Below, one piece after another: positions 22,519-34,464 of a stretch of DNA of 64,000 bases. This DNA comes from Saccoglossus kowalevskii. Lineage: Eukaryota; Hemichordata; Enteropneusta; Harrimaniidae. Location of the stretch: NCBI RefSeq assembly GCF_000003605.2, contig NW_003140812.1:762842-826841 (forward strand). The letters are read 5' to 3'. Made by a program: the position numbers and the translations under genes. The stretch's first letter is position 1. Every line of letters starts with the position of its first letter. The notes beneath the pieces are model-generated. The model did no database searches. It had not been told where the DNA came from and saw only the letters and a program-made list of their open reading frames with translations.

Positions 22519-23299
22519 TCATTTCTCACCTTGGCATGTGTTTTTTTTATAGAGCAAATACAAGGTCAGTAGACTTCAAGTAGACCTTTTGATGTGCTCC
22601 ACTGTGGAATGTTGGATTATTTCAAAGAGAAATTTTATGCAAAAGGGTGCAGTAAGGCTTACCAATATTAGGATAACAAAATTCGAAATACTAAATATGA
22701 AAAAGTGTAAATACAACCAAAATAGATATTACAGCTTTCACACGACTCATGATGCAAAAATTCAATTAAACCTGTATTTCTCTACTAGTATTTTAGGAAG
22801 TCTATTTATTGTACATGGATTTTTAGTATTTTCACGTAGTAAGTCCAAATGAGAAAGTGCAGATGAACTGAAAAACACAATGTCATTATCACACGAAAAG
22901 AGGGTCCCCTCCTTCATGTTACAAGAATAAGGGTCAATCCTAATCCAATCCTTGTTATGAGTGGGTGTGTGGTTCAAAATGGTCATCATGTTTCAATAGT
23001 TTAGGGCTCCATTTTCATGTATACATATTTTTTTAAAGTATGGGTTTAACAGAATAATGAATTTTGCTGCAACACCGTGATAATTTTCAATCTATATAGT
23101 GAATGAAAATATTGGAAGATACCCTGAAATCATTTCTATTATTAATTTATACAGCTCTTAACAACGACAGTGCAGCCAACAAAGCACTGCCAGGAGCAAC
23201 TCTCACATCCACCAGTAATTGAAGGGATTCAGCACTAACATACTCTAATGCTTGTCAAATCATGGACGTACGTGGGCAATGCCTAATTTTGTCTTTCTA

Positions 23300-24349
23300 T
23301 TATTTCTTATATTTGTCCTTTGAGAGCAGCTTGCTACTTCGACCGCGGCTTTCGCGGTGAGAGTAGCCCGTCACTGGGGTGGCGGATGGATTCGCACTGG
23401 CGGAGCGTATACCACTAGACTGATGAGATGTCTTCTGTCTAAGCATAGTCCAATCAAAGGTGTAGTCGTATTGAAAGTTCAAAGTGCGAAACAGGATACG
23501 AAATAACTGACGCAGATACATATAATCGGGTGACTCTTCAAACTTCAACCCACGGCAGTAGTTTAGATACATCGCGAACTCGGCAGGAAATCCTTTGCAT
23601 AGCACTTCAACGGGGGTAGACGCCTTTTTCTCACTAATTTTTTCGTATTTCTGTTTCTTTGTAGTTGCTTTCAACCCTTGCCATGGAAGTGAAGTCCTAT
23701 TAAAATACATCAGAACGTAACCAAGGGACTCCATGTCGTCTCGTCGACTCTGCTCAACGCCAACATGAGCGTGTATACTCGCATACCTCGCCGTGCCGGT
23801 CAGGTTTTTGTCCTCTCTATACGGAATGTGCTGCCTTGTGCGGCTATCGCGATATTTTTTGGCCAGTCCGAAATCTATTAAATACAGTTGATTGCAGTGT
23901 CTGCCAATACCCATGAGAAAATTGTCGGGTTTTATGTCTCTGTGTATAAAGCTTCTATTGTGCACGTACTCAACACGGTTGATCAGCTGGTCGGCTAACA
24001 TCAGCACTGTTTTCATTGTAAAGCGGCGCGAACAGAAATTAAACAAATCCTCCAAACTCGGTCCCAACAAATCCATCACCAAGACGTTGAAATCTTTTTC
24101 CTGGCCATACCAGCGAATATGAGGCACTCCTACGCCACCTTGGAGTATTTTATATATCTTACTTTCATATAATAATTGCGGATGTCTGGCTTTCTGTGAC
24201 TCGAGCTTTACGCCGACTTCTTCGCCATTCGTACTGTTGACACCCAAGTAAATGTCGCCGAACGATCCACTGCCGATCTTGCGTACCAATTTGTACTTTC
24301 CACCGACTATGAACTCTCCGTTCGATTTTGACCCCATAAGACTAGACAT
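23300..24349 (-). CDS. CSNK1A1-like: Casein kinase 1 alpha, intronless
   Basis: This Ser/Thr kinase of the CK1 family has 349 residues and one exon. CK1 alpha primes beta-catenin and Ci/Gli for degradation and acts in the cytosol and nucleus. The ATP loop GSGSFGDIY lies at residues 26-34, the catalytic Lys at 48, HRDIKPDN at 136-143 and DFG at 159-161. The body matches vertebrate CK1 alpha closely ([44 protein letters not shown]). Oddities: VAVK is VGVK around the catalytic Lys, and the CK1 signature SIN is SIH. The C-terminal tail (about residue 310 on) is basic and Ser-rich, unlike the vertebrate tail. The frame is intact. Metazoan CK1 alpha genes normally have introns, so this is probably a retained retrogene; no poly(A) trace or target duplication remains. 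Length and start fit the family. Confidence 0.93.
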   Translation of the reverse strand: MSSLMGSKSNGEFIVGGKYKLVRKIGSGSFGDIYLGVNSTNGEEVGVKLESQKARHPQLLYESKIYKILQGGVGVPHIRWYGQEKDFNVLVMDLLGPSLEDLFNFCSRRFTMKTVLMLADQLINRVEYVHNRSFIHRDIKPDNFLMGIGRHCNQLYLIDFGLAKKYRDSRTRQHIPYREDKNLTGTARYASIHAHVGVEQSRRDDMESLGYVLMYFNRTSLPWQGLKATTKKQKYEKISEKKASTPVEVLCKGFPAEFAMYLNYCRGLKFEESPDYMYLRQLFRILFRTLNFQYDYTFDWTMLRQKTSHQSSGIRSASANPSATPVTGYSHRESRGRSSKLLSKDKYKK

Positions 24350-27300
24350 GATGGCTCGGCTGTGATTTGAAAAGTAACAAAAACACTATAGAAGCCAGTG
24401 GACGTCGTTGCTTTGCCGACTACTTTATAAAATGTGACACACGGAAAATATCATCTGCGCATGTCACATGTCTGCATAAATTTGCATATTTATTTTTTTG
24501 ATTTTTTGCTCGATTGTACAATGGAACAAAGAAATATTTACAGAAAAAAAAAACAATTAATTAGTAAATAGGTTTTAGTATTTAGTAAATGCATGTTAGG
24601 TGCAAAGGTGAGTAAACCACGGTTACTGGTAACCGTGGGTATACACACTGTAAACGTGTTCGACACTAATTGTATATGTCAGGGGAATCTCGAAACTAAC
24701 ACAATCAGCTGGCGTGCAAATGATAGGCAAATTATAAATGCGGCTTATTTACCGATATACTGTATATTAACTAATCATCATCAAATTCAGGGCCAATCAG
24801 CGACGGCCGATAAATTCTGTTTCAAATACCCCGGGAAAGTGTTCTCGCTTGGCATTAAAATGGCTTTTTTTGTTTTTCTGCAGGGGGAGGGGTATTCGAA
24901 CAAAAAAATTGTGGCAAAACTTTTGGAGTAAGGAGTGTATGTTTTTACTGTATAATCAAGTTAATTTTTTGTCATTTCTGGAATAGTTACGTTTACTACT
25001 AAGGGTTGAATCCTATTTTACATGTCTGTCTGTGCTAGTGACACACACAGAATAATTATAATACTCGTATCAGTTTTATGTTATATTCGATCAGGGAGCT
25101 GTATAGAAATCAAGAACATTTTCCTGGCGGCGATGATCATACGGGACAAAGGAATCGTACACAATGGTTTTATAAGGGATTACAGTCTTTAAAACAAAGG
25201 GCGTTAACTGGTATTAGAATTGGTCCAGTCTGCTTCTCATTACAGCTCCCTGGTGCGATTAACTATCATGATACAAACTTGTTATTTCGTGAATGTATGC
25301 AGAATAATTACACTGTCTGACCATGAGGGCTGGAGCATTTTCTTGATAATTTACTCTCCTACAAGATACAGGAGTGCGTTGTTGTCTGAAATAGGCCAGT
25401 TTAAGGGCGGAAGTACAGATATTTATTTATTTATGCTAAATCACGATTCAACGACCCGTCAGTCACTCAAAAGATCACCGACAGTGCCACAAACATGTGT
25501 GAAAATACAGTGCGTTAGAAAATTGTGTACCATGCCAGACTCAGAGTAAAGTCACTATTCATATAATTAACCGAAATCTGTCAACTGAAAACCAAGTCGT
25601 TCTGCGAACGTGTAAATGATCTTATGATTTGATGATCGAACGGACCTAAAAGAAAGCCACCGTGATATATTATTGACGAATAAAACGAAGTATGCAAAGA
25701 AAAAGGGAATCAACTGGAATGTGAAATGGAGGACGTAAAAGGCTGAATGATGCGCGATAAATTACTTCTTTTTTGAGTGATCGAAGGAGGAATCTGGGAA
25801 GCCACAACCTCAACGTTTAAATACAACAACATGGAGACGACCAAATCTCATCTAAATAATGTTTCAGACACAATTGCGTTGACAAAAGTGACCCTACACA
25901 AGGCTATATTATAGTATAGCATATTTTATTTGACACAAAATAATGCATGGAAAATACATCATCTATGGCCTTTATATATAATGCGATATGAAAACCAACG
26001 GTCAAGTCAAGTCGCTAACGTTAAAATTTGTCATGTGACGGAGACCGTAGAAAATATGACGCACGACGTACACCAGTGTGAGTGTGGTTAAGTGACACCT
26101 AAATTCATCAGTGAGAGGCCGTCGGAGGGGTGTTTGGCATGATTTCACCTAGAGCATCCGTTAAGTTTCCATCTTGTACCCTAATTTCTGAGGTTCAGTT
26201 GACAAAACTGGAATTCAATCGATGACGCCTTTAAATGGAGACCTTGACGCAACCCATTTTGACAGTATTATAACGGTTTCTATGACAGACATATTATGCC
26301 AGATCTCAAATTGTAATCTGGTGACATAAGCTGAAAAATTATATATAATGTATGGTGTGTACTTTTTGTTGTACTTTTTGTTTTGTTTTAAAAAGTGTCA
26401 AAAATGCAATTTTTCTTTATCATTGTGCGCTATGGAATTGTTCTAAAAATAGCAATTTTTGAAAAATATTAGGACAAGTTTTTTAAAATACCAAAAATGC
26501 TATTTCAAGTTGCGATGGAACATTAGCTTCATAATTTTACATAATAAACAAATGAACATTGTCATGCGATTTATGGCCAACTTTTTCAAAAGATTATGAG
26601 CAGGTTTCTACCTTAATGTACAACCTCAGTTTTGTTATACCTCTATATATAGGGACTGTACATATACATTATATATAGTATGCTTTCATTGTCCGCATTT
26701 CGTCGGTCGCCGTTACAAATTATACTATACTGATTACACAGGAAATGTTTTATTAAAAATAAAAATCGAAAAAAAAATCGGGCGTTAGTTATAGCTATTT
26801 CCGTTTAAACACTATATCTGAATCATTAAACTTAGAAGGCAGCGACTTCGAAGTTATTAGAGCCCATCGCTCGCGCGAACAAACGCCCTCAGCCGTTCGT
26901 CGGGACAAAACATTGCAGCAAGCGAGAAAGTTATTGAAGGAAACCAATGTATGTGTCTCCTAGCAGTTTACACCTAAAGTATGAGAAGCGAAAGAAACTC
27001 GTCACAAGAAAGCAAGAGACGATGGTAAAGATGGTAAACGAGCCTTAAAAGGAAGCAGAGGTCTCTGCCTAATATCACATCCCTGTGAGTCGTTTGAATT
27101 ATTTTTAGACTTGTCTTTTGACTTTTTTTTTTTCAATTTCCAACTGACATGTATGTGATCTCTTGTAATAGTTTATCTTTTTCCGTGCAATCCCCTTCAG
27201 GCCCTGAGCTAAAATTATTCATTTACACACAGTTTAATTACAGGGCATATAATTTGTCAAATTCTACTATATTTGTACAACTTATCTCCTCCCAACCGCA

Positions 27301-29996
27301 TTCTGATGTTAACAGCATTAAAATAAACTAGATAACAACACCCTACCCTCCGCCATGACGTTAAAAACAATAAACAACATACAAACGAGTTTCATCAATG
27401 TAGTTGGAATGTGTCAAGTGCAACATATACCGTTTGAAAACTTCAGCATCTTCCAAAATAGTTCAGTAAGAGTGCTGTGCGCACGCACCGTCTCCCACCT
27501 ATGGTTAGATCATGGGGGCAGCCATAATACTTTCTGCAATATCGGACCACGCAACACCACTGGCCAACCTACAACACAGGTTAACAGCTACAACTTCTCT
27601 GAGGAGATCATTTAGTTGGAGATGACATTTTCTGAAAAAAAAAAGCTATATAAAACTATCGAGATATTTAAATAAATGATTCACGATAAAAAACAGTTTT
27701 TGCCGGATATTTCATTATTAGCGGGTCGACACTAACACGCGTCTTCCGTATTTGTAACTGAAGCAACTGTGTAACTATTTGTTTCATTGTTGCGAGTCGG
27801 TGTTTTTACCAATCACGAGGACATGATGGCGATGATACCGTGATAATCACCCCGCAAACGACGACCAAAAAAACGATGATCACAAATTTGAAAAAAAAAA
27901 AAAAAACTACTCACAGCGTATTCTCTTGCTATATTACGGCAGCTAGATTACGCCTACAACCAAATAATAACACGTGAATATAAATGTAAGAAAAATAGGC
28001 AAAATGCTACAAGTTTTACATGAACGGCAAAACACTCACCTACTCGGAACGAACGTCAGCGCTGGAACGCCGCGTATGCGTTCCCGTGCACGTCACAATT
28101 TTAACCTCTCGTTTATGTTGTTAATCTTCAAATTAAAATAAATTAAAGCAGTCAGTGTATAAGTGGCTAACACCACGAAACATCCGGGAGTTGTTTCGGG
28201 CTATGCCCTGACCCATCAGTGTTTCTTACACGTACTCTATGGTGCAGTATATTTTACAAGACCGTTTTGGTATTATAGTCTAGTTATTATATATGTATTA
28301 TCAGAGGTACATTACTTGGAGTTTGCAACGCGCATAGTACTGTATGGTGACATCATGCTAAGATCCCATTCAAGTCTCATCTCGTAGATAGCGAGACTGA
28401 TGCTACGACCCTCTGACATGAAATAGGCGGTTAGTAATAATCAATAAAACATGTATAATAAAAAATGTAATACATCGAAAATGTACAGAAAATATAGTTA
28501 TCGCAATCCGTCATATCGTGAAAATCTATTTTGATCCACCTGGACATCCCAGTATCCTAGTTACCTCGGGCATTCGCATTTTTCTGAGTTGGAACGCTTA
28601 TGCGGGAGCGAGATTGAAACGGGATTTTGGTATCATGTCACCGTAGTTGCAAACCCCTAGTGATGTACCTCTGGTATTATGTAAGCACTCTGAATGTTAT
28701 GGAATACCTAAACCTTCTGATAAAACAAATACATACTACCACTACGTTTTGAAGTAACATATCGCATTCATATGCCACAACATAGTCCTGAAATACAATT
28801 GAGAGGGACTCTAACAGCCACAACCGTTGTACCCAGGTCCTAGAATGCAACACACGATCAATTCGTGTCATTTACATGTTTAATACGTAGGCACAAAAAA
28901 CAGTCGAATAAACAAGAAATCACCCAACATGGTATAGCTTTTTTTTTTTTTTTTTTTTTCAATGGCTTTTATATTTGATATTATTTTTGTATATCAATCA
29001 CTATAGTTTGCTGTAATACTGAGCCAAATCTATAGTCGCTCTATATATTTCGAGTCTCTGTCCCGCGAGTACACGGCCGTTCCTCTTTGTTATCACATGT
29101 ACGCCCTCAACGGTATAGTTTTTATTATATTCTGCGGCGCCCAAGGCAGAGTCAAAGTCAGCGACAGGAGACTGGAGCATGCTAGATCAAATTTACTTTT
29201 GGGGTTCAAATCGTGTTGTTAAGCACTTGGCGTTCTGTCATGTGACATGGAATACATTTATGGGAATTCGCATGGTAAATGAGATTTTTTTTCCACTAGA
29301 TATTTTATTTGGAGCGTACACAATGCATGCCAACAAACGGGAATACAATCCAAGCAGACAAATTATAATATCTGCACATGCGTAGAAGGAATACGGTGCC
29401 CAGCCATATTACCCTATACAAGGTTGTTTTGGTTCAGTATAACATGACAAATTTACAGTAAATCATAACAATAAATTAATAATAATAATAAAAAGCGTGG
29501 TTGGAAAACTGGTGACACGATCTGCATGTTTCCAAGCTTCCATGATTTGCAGGAACGTACTCAGGCTAAATTTAACAGCTCTATTAGTTGTGTGAGCTTA
29601 TAGGAAACACATAGGTACAATAAGCTTTACTACTAGTCAGACCATGCTCGTTTACATATGTATACAACTATATAGGCGATGGTAATTTAAACTGACTAAG
29701 TTGGGTGTCCAGTTCTTCATATCTTTATCATAAACATGCCACAGGTCACTGGCAGAGCTGGTCACAAATGTAATCGGAATCTGAGATGAGCACATTGCGC
29801 ATACCCTTCTGCGCATGACGCTTACAAATGCGTCACCGTCAAGCCCCATTCATTGTGTGATCAACGCGTTTGGAATCACACGCCAGTGGCGGAAACACCT
29901 AGACCATCAGGACGCGAACGAGTTATTCTGCCTTATATTAGAGCAGGGAGCTGTAATTAGAGCGACTTAGTTTGGCATTCGGGCTGTTGGTTGAAA
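24350..29996. other. Interval between the kinase and TMEM45-like gene
   Basis: No gene was proved. A CpG-richer patch at 26780-27060 contains an open frame of about 60 codons without a start, ending near 26960 (reads ...LEGSDFEVIRAHRSREQ... and stops after KETNVCVS); it could be a relic exon. Another GC-rich patch at 28046-28100 ends, on the minus strand, in a good donor (GAGTAG|GTGAGTG), perhaps a non-coding first exon. Homopolymers: A at 27890-27906, T at 28940-28961. Confidence 0.4.
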
Positions 29997-30876
29997 ATGG
30001 GCACGTTTGAAGGCCATGCACTTCCTGGTAGTTTCTTCCTCGCCTTTGGCGTCTGGTGGTGCATGAAATATTCGTACCGTCTTATTCGTAAGAATTCTAA
30101 TGTTTCCCGGCAGAAAAATGGTTCGACTCCCAACAACAAATGGGGAAGACGACTCGGAAAATGCCATGGATTATCCGCGGAGCTTGTGGAAGGAATCGTC
30201 GTTGTTATGTTCACTATTGCTGGCTTTATTCTCCGAACAATCTTGGCCGTATAAAAAATGGGCAATGTTTGACAAGAATGACCCCGGCAGACGTTTTGTT
30301 CATTCCGCTGAATGGCAACACTGCACAATGTACACGTTCTTTGGAGTTGCAGGGGCGGTGCAGATATTAGCGCGTACTTGTGTGTGTGGGTTGAAAGAAT
30401 TCGAAAAATTCTTCCTTGCGCTAGCTTATTTCGTGGAGGGCTTGCTGTTTTATTTCCACGTTCATGGCCGGACACCTCTGGACATATCCGTGCACTACAT
30501 GCTAGTTATCGCAGTAATGTTGGCCGCCGCTGTCACAGTTGCCGAGATTTGGAAAGGCGATGACCCACTTCTACCGTTCATTCGGACCGGCCTAACCATC
30601 ACGCAAGGTACGTGGTTTTGGCAAGTCGGCTTTATGCTGTACCCACCGAACGGCGTTCAGTGGGACGAAGATAGTCACTCTAATATCATGTTCGTAACAA
30701 TGGCGTTCTGTTGGCACATCGTGGCCTGTATACTCGTGATGGCAGGCGTTTATGGCATTGTGTCTCTCTGTCTGCGCTCCAAAGGAGTCTACCTTGTCCC
30801 GTACAAACAGGTTGAGGATGAATACCAGGTTGGATTAATGAGCTTGGATGATAAAGGATCAAGCGATAATGAATAA
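29997..30876 (+). pseudogene. TMEM45B-like: TMEM45-like multi-pass membrane protein, intronless, one apparent frameshift
   Basis: The product belongs to the TMEM45/DUF716 family of multi-pass membrane proteins with no settled function. The start ATG at 29997 (context AAAATGG) opens with MGTFEGHALPGSFFLAFG, nearly the family hallmark. The first frame runs through TM2 (EGIVVVMFTIAGFI) and stops at 30254. The other frame then supplies SEQSWPY, EWQHCTMYTFFGVAGA, EGLLFYFHVHGRTPLD, TQGTWFWQVGFMLYPPNG and MFVTMAFCWH, and ends at 30876. The match between frames is seamless if one base near 30231 is skipped. Total length would be about 292 residues, like vertebrate members (about 275). Everything else is intact, so a sequencing or assembly error is as likely as a dead gene. 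Vertebrate TMEM45 genes have introns; this one has none, so it is a retrocopy or lost its introns. An AATAAA lies near 30990. Confidence 0.85.
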
Positions 30877-31177
30877 TCTGCGAAATTTCATAAATTTGTA
30901 ACTGTATTCGCATGTCTTAATGATACAAACTGTTGATGCCTGTGAAACAACGTTCACTATATATTTATTTGATAAATGTGGCATATATCAATAAACAATC
31001 TGGGGCCGGGTAGGGTTTAAAAACGTTCTGGCCTAGAACAGGATGAGTATAGAACAAATCGTCATGTATTTTTTGTCTCGACAGTCATGTCATCGCTTCT
31101 GAAATTTGAAATGTAATTTCACAGAATCTCTCTCGTTTACCGATTTATATAAATGTATATGGTTGGGCTGTGTAAGC

Positions 31178-31212
31178 GGGTGGGGTGGGCGGAGCGGGGC
31201 TGGGTGTGGGTG
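31178..31212 (+). other. G-quadruplex-prone tract downstream of the TMEM45-like gene
   Basis: Six runs of three or four G are separated by short spacers (GGGTGGGGTGGGC ... GGGGCTGGGTGTGGG) within 35 bases. It lies about 300 bases past the stop codon, possibly in the 3' flank or 3' UTR. Confidence 0.6.
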
Positions 31213-33054
31213 GTGAAGTGTGCTAGTAATTGTACAGATACCGTGGTAAAATTCACTCCATTCCATCACCACACCTTGTCTATATACTTAAATTGAGATT
31301 GTGTCACTGTGTTGTGTGTCACCTTAAACTCTACAATTACATCGACACACTTTTAAATCGTAGGAGGTGAGCCCAGTCCCTAGCATATTTTAAAATAGTT
31401 AGTTCATTTGTAATAAAGCCTTGTCACGTAGTAGCATATCACAAATAAAAAATAGCTGTTCTAACGAAACGTATTGCTGCTATATTTTTCTTTTATAATA
31501 CAACAATAACGTAATATAACGGTTTGTGTAATTATTTATTTAAAGGCTATTCCCTCGATGATTCTTCAGTAATTCCCCCTCAAAATAATAAAATTGTCAT
31601 TCAAATATTTTGAAAGAAAATTACATGCATAATATTTATTACAATTAATATATATTCTATTACGTCAAACGTATATAGCGCGACTATCGCGTATTCATTT
31701 TATCGCCGTATATTATAACCGGCATATTTAGACGTTGAGGCCACCGACGGGAAATTCCATGTATCTTGCTGTCAAATGCGTTAACGAACCTTACGAAGAT
31801 TGTGAGTATATTCATTGTCGTAATTGTACTTCGAATTGTCAAGGCCAATTAACTACATTCAATGTGTAATTTGACGTATTAATAATTTTTGATTGAATAT
31901 ATTAAATTGTGAATAATTTAGCGGAGTAACCCGTGTGCATATTAATGCAGCTAGCGTTCAATTGACATGTGTTTCTTTAATGTTTAATTCACAACGTCGA
32001 CGTGCTCGTCACGGAACCTTTTTAGTTGTTTCGTGGTTGGTACATGTAGTACTGAAATGACCTTTCTAGAGGTTTGTGTCGCCGTATTATTCTTTCTTTA
32101 GATTTGTCAAATAACGCTGTCCACCGTTCTCCCAGGGACCACGTCCCACACAATACGATGCGATTTTTATAACAACGGTTCTTCTACAACAGTGTATACG
32201 AGTGTTGCCGTTAAATGGCCGTAAACCGTTCCATTTCCTTCAGGTTAATATTCGTCAGGGTGTCTATCGTACAACAAACACGCAAGTCGGACCCCGCCCA
32301 ACGTAAATGTAAACATTGACGTCTTTACATGAACTCGGTCATAAACCCACAAACCCCAGCGACCATAATATTTACACTGTCCATAATAAGATAAAAACTC
32401 GTATCGTATTACCCATCAAGTCGTTCACTACAGTACCTTCAAACTCGACCAGTGCACCATCCTCGCCCCCAACAATGATCATCTATGAACAATACAAACT
32501 AAACAGCACTCTGAGTGGACACACAGTTTAAGTCTTACGGTTGTCAAGCAAGATCTTTGAAACACGTAGTCCCACATACAGAAATTTGATGTCCGTGGCA
32601 AAGTACTGCTCATGTAATTTGCACTTAACAAATCTGGTTATACCGGCGACATCCAATGTCTGAACCCGTACTGGTCTCCCGACAGAAGACACAGACCACT
32701 AAAACACCGCTATCCCAAAAGCGCAAACGTCTCTGTTTTTTTTTTTTTAATTTAACTCGGTAGTGTGTTCATTAGACTAGAGTACTAGTAGTTTTCAACG
32801 GTGAATTAATATTGGTATCTCGAAAATAACTAATAACATTAATGATATGAAAATTGAGTACACGTATGGGTTAAATTAAAAGAAAACACACACAAATAAT
32901 GTATATTTAGGAAAATCATCTTTTTGATTAACTGGTGCCATCTCTAAATACAGATTTTACTCATTACAATAGTCGAAATAAAAACAGTTTACTTTGGACC
33001 GCGCCCTCTTGGGGTGTACACCGTCACCACTATCGTCGAAGCATTGGGTCATGG

Positions 33055-33075
33055 CACCGTCCCTCAGGGACGGTG
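33055..33075. repeat. 21-base palindrome flanked by GGTCATGG direct repeats
   Basis: CACCGTCCCT, one C, then AGGGACGGTG forms a perfect inverted repeat. It is bordered by GGTCATGG on the left (33047-33054) and GGTCATGG on the right (33074-33081). It could be a very small insertion with target duplication, a regulatory palindrome, or chance. Confidence 0.5.
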
Positions 33076-34415
33076 GTCATGGGAACAACAAAAAAAACAG
33101 CTTGCTGTTAGGTTAAGTAACTGACAATGCAATGCACCACGCACTATAAGCATATATCAAGTTATGCAAAACACCAGACCTCATCAAACCACCCTGTAAA
33201 GAAACTGAATGAGCAGCTGCAGAATCCAATTGTGTTGCCAACAATCAGTTGCACAAATAATGACGCGCGTAAATGTTGAGCGGCAGTACAACTAGCTGTG
33301 GGTTGATATATTTACTTGTGACCGTTTTTGTCATTTGTGGCACTTTCACTGCGACTCGGAGTTTTTCATAATTTGTCGAGACTTTATACTACTTTCATTA
33401 CTAACAGACAAAATATTCCAATCCTGATTTTTGCTAGGATTTACACGGCGGCGTTTGATCGGATCAAACCGTGCTCCTCTCGCCAATTACCAGGAGATTA
33501 TTTTGTGCGTTTACAAACTTATGGCCGAACGTGGTCCGAAGTTCGGCCCGTTTTGTTTAGACCCGAACTGAAATAACGACCTTGGCATCGTGTGTCTCGT
33601 TTACACTGTTTGAGCCACGTCGGGGCTCAGTCCTATCGGAGTTTATCCGAGGGTTTATTGGCGGCTCGAGCTGAATGCGTTCACATGGCCATTTTTTCTG
33701 GACGTATAAACTAGTATATCAAGTAACAATGATGTGATGGTATTAAGGTAGCGAGACTATTATTTGTGTTGAAAATTACGATTTTCACATTTATTTATTA
33801 ATTGATGAAATGCACTATAAACTTTCATATGATAAAGTCAACATAACATAGAATGTCATGTAAGTTGGTTAAAATGTAGATTTTCTGAAGGGAAGCAAGG
33901 CAGCCTCAGTAGTGTTTTCCAAAATCAACAACACAGGTTTAATCTGTGTGCCTATAAGTTTCAAAGATAAACTCAAGACAAAGCGATGTTAGGATGTGTT
34001 ATCAGTAGCTATCTGACACACAATGAGTGTTTCCAAACATTTGAGTGGTTTGTCCCCGCCCCTGTTTATTTCACAGATTAGTCATTTGCATATGAATGTG
34101 TCAGACACAAAGTCACACAGCCACTGAAAAAAAATCATTGATTTTGGTGTTTTCATATGCCGAATTTATCCAATTATAGCTATCCCATTCCTTTATTTTT
34201 TTGGTTTCCAATAACCTTACACATTTGGATGTCCCTACACATGTTAAAACAGACCTTGATGGGAAAACAAATTGATTGTGCCGATAAACAAGCTTGAAAA
34301 TCTTTGCTGTTACTTCATGGACGTTTTCTAGGAGTTTATGTTTTTCCAAATACAAGGTCTTTAACAAAAAATAACTTATACTTATTGTCGTTGGATTAAC
34401 ACCATATTTTCACAG

Positions 34416-34464
34416 CTTTAAGCACAGTCCCTCAACACCATTTGTTGAGGGACTGTGCTTTAAG
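34416..34464. mobile_element. Minimal palindromic MITE or hairpin flanked by TTTAA
   Basis: An 18-bp perfect stem (AAGCACAGTCCCTCAACA with its complement) closes a five-base loop CCATT. TTTAA stands on both sides, so the stem-loop sits exactly between TTAA sites. This looks like an end-to-end deletion product of a TTAA-targeting transposon. A structured RNA is the alternative. Confidence 0.6.

Larger units (their letters stand above)
16746..23299. other. Long AT-rich non-coding interval with an assembly gap
   Basis: No gene was recognised between the CARD gene promoter and the kinase. A 224-base run of N lies at 19087-19310. Two small MITEs are listed separately. Much of the interval is unusually free of repeats. 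Part of it could be 3' untranslated sequence of the kinase, whose coding end is at 23300 on the minus strand, but nothing proves this. Confidence 0.5.

Noticed and set aside
23892-24122. Plus-strand open frame inside the kinase
   Set aside because: Antisense shadow of the CK1 alpha gene.
24593-24931. A 112-residue plus-strand ATG open frame near the kinase start
   Set aside because: No recognisable domain, no supporting splice or promoter signal, and AT-rich random-like composition; kept out of the annotation.
29957-30475. A 172-residue minus-strand open frame
   Set aside because: It is the antisense shadow of the TMEM45-like gene, which has clear family motifs on the plus strand.
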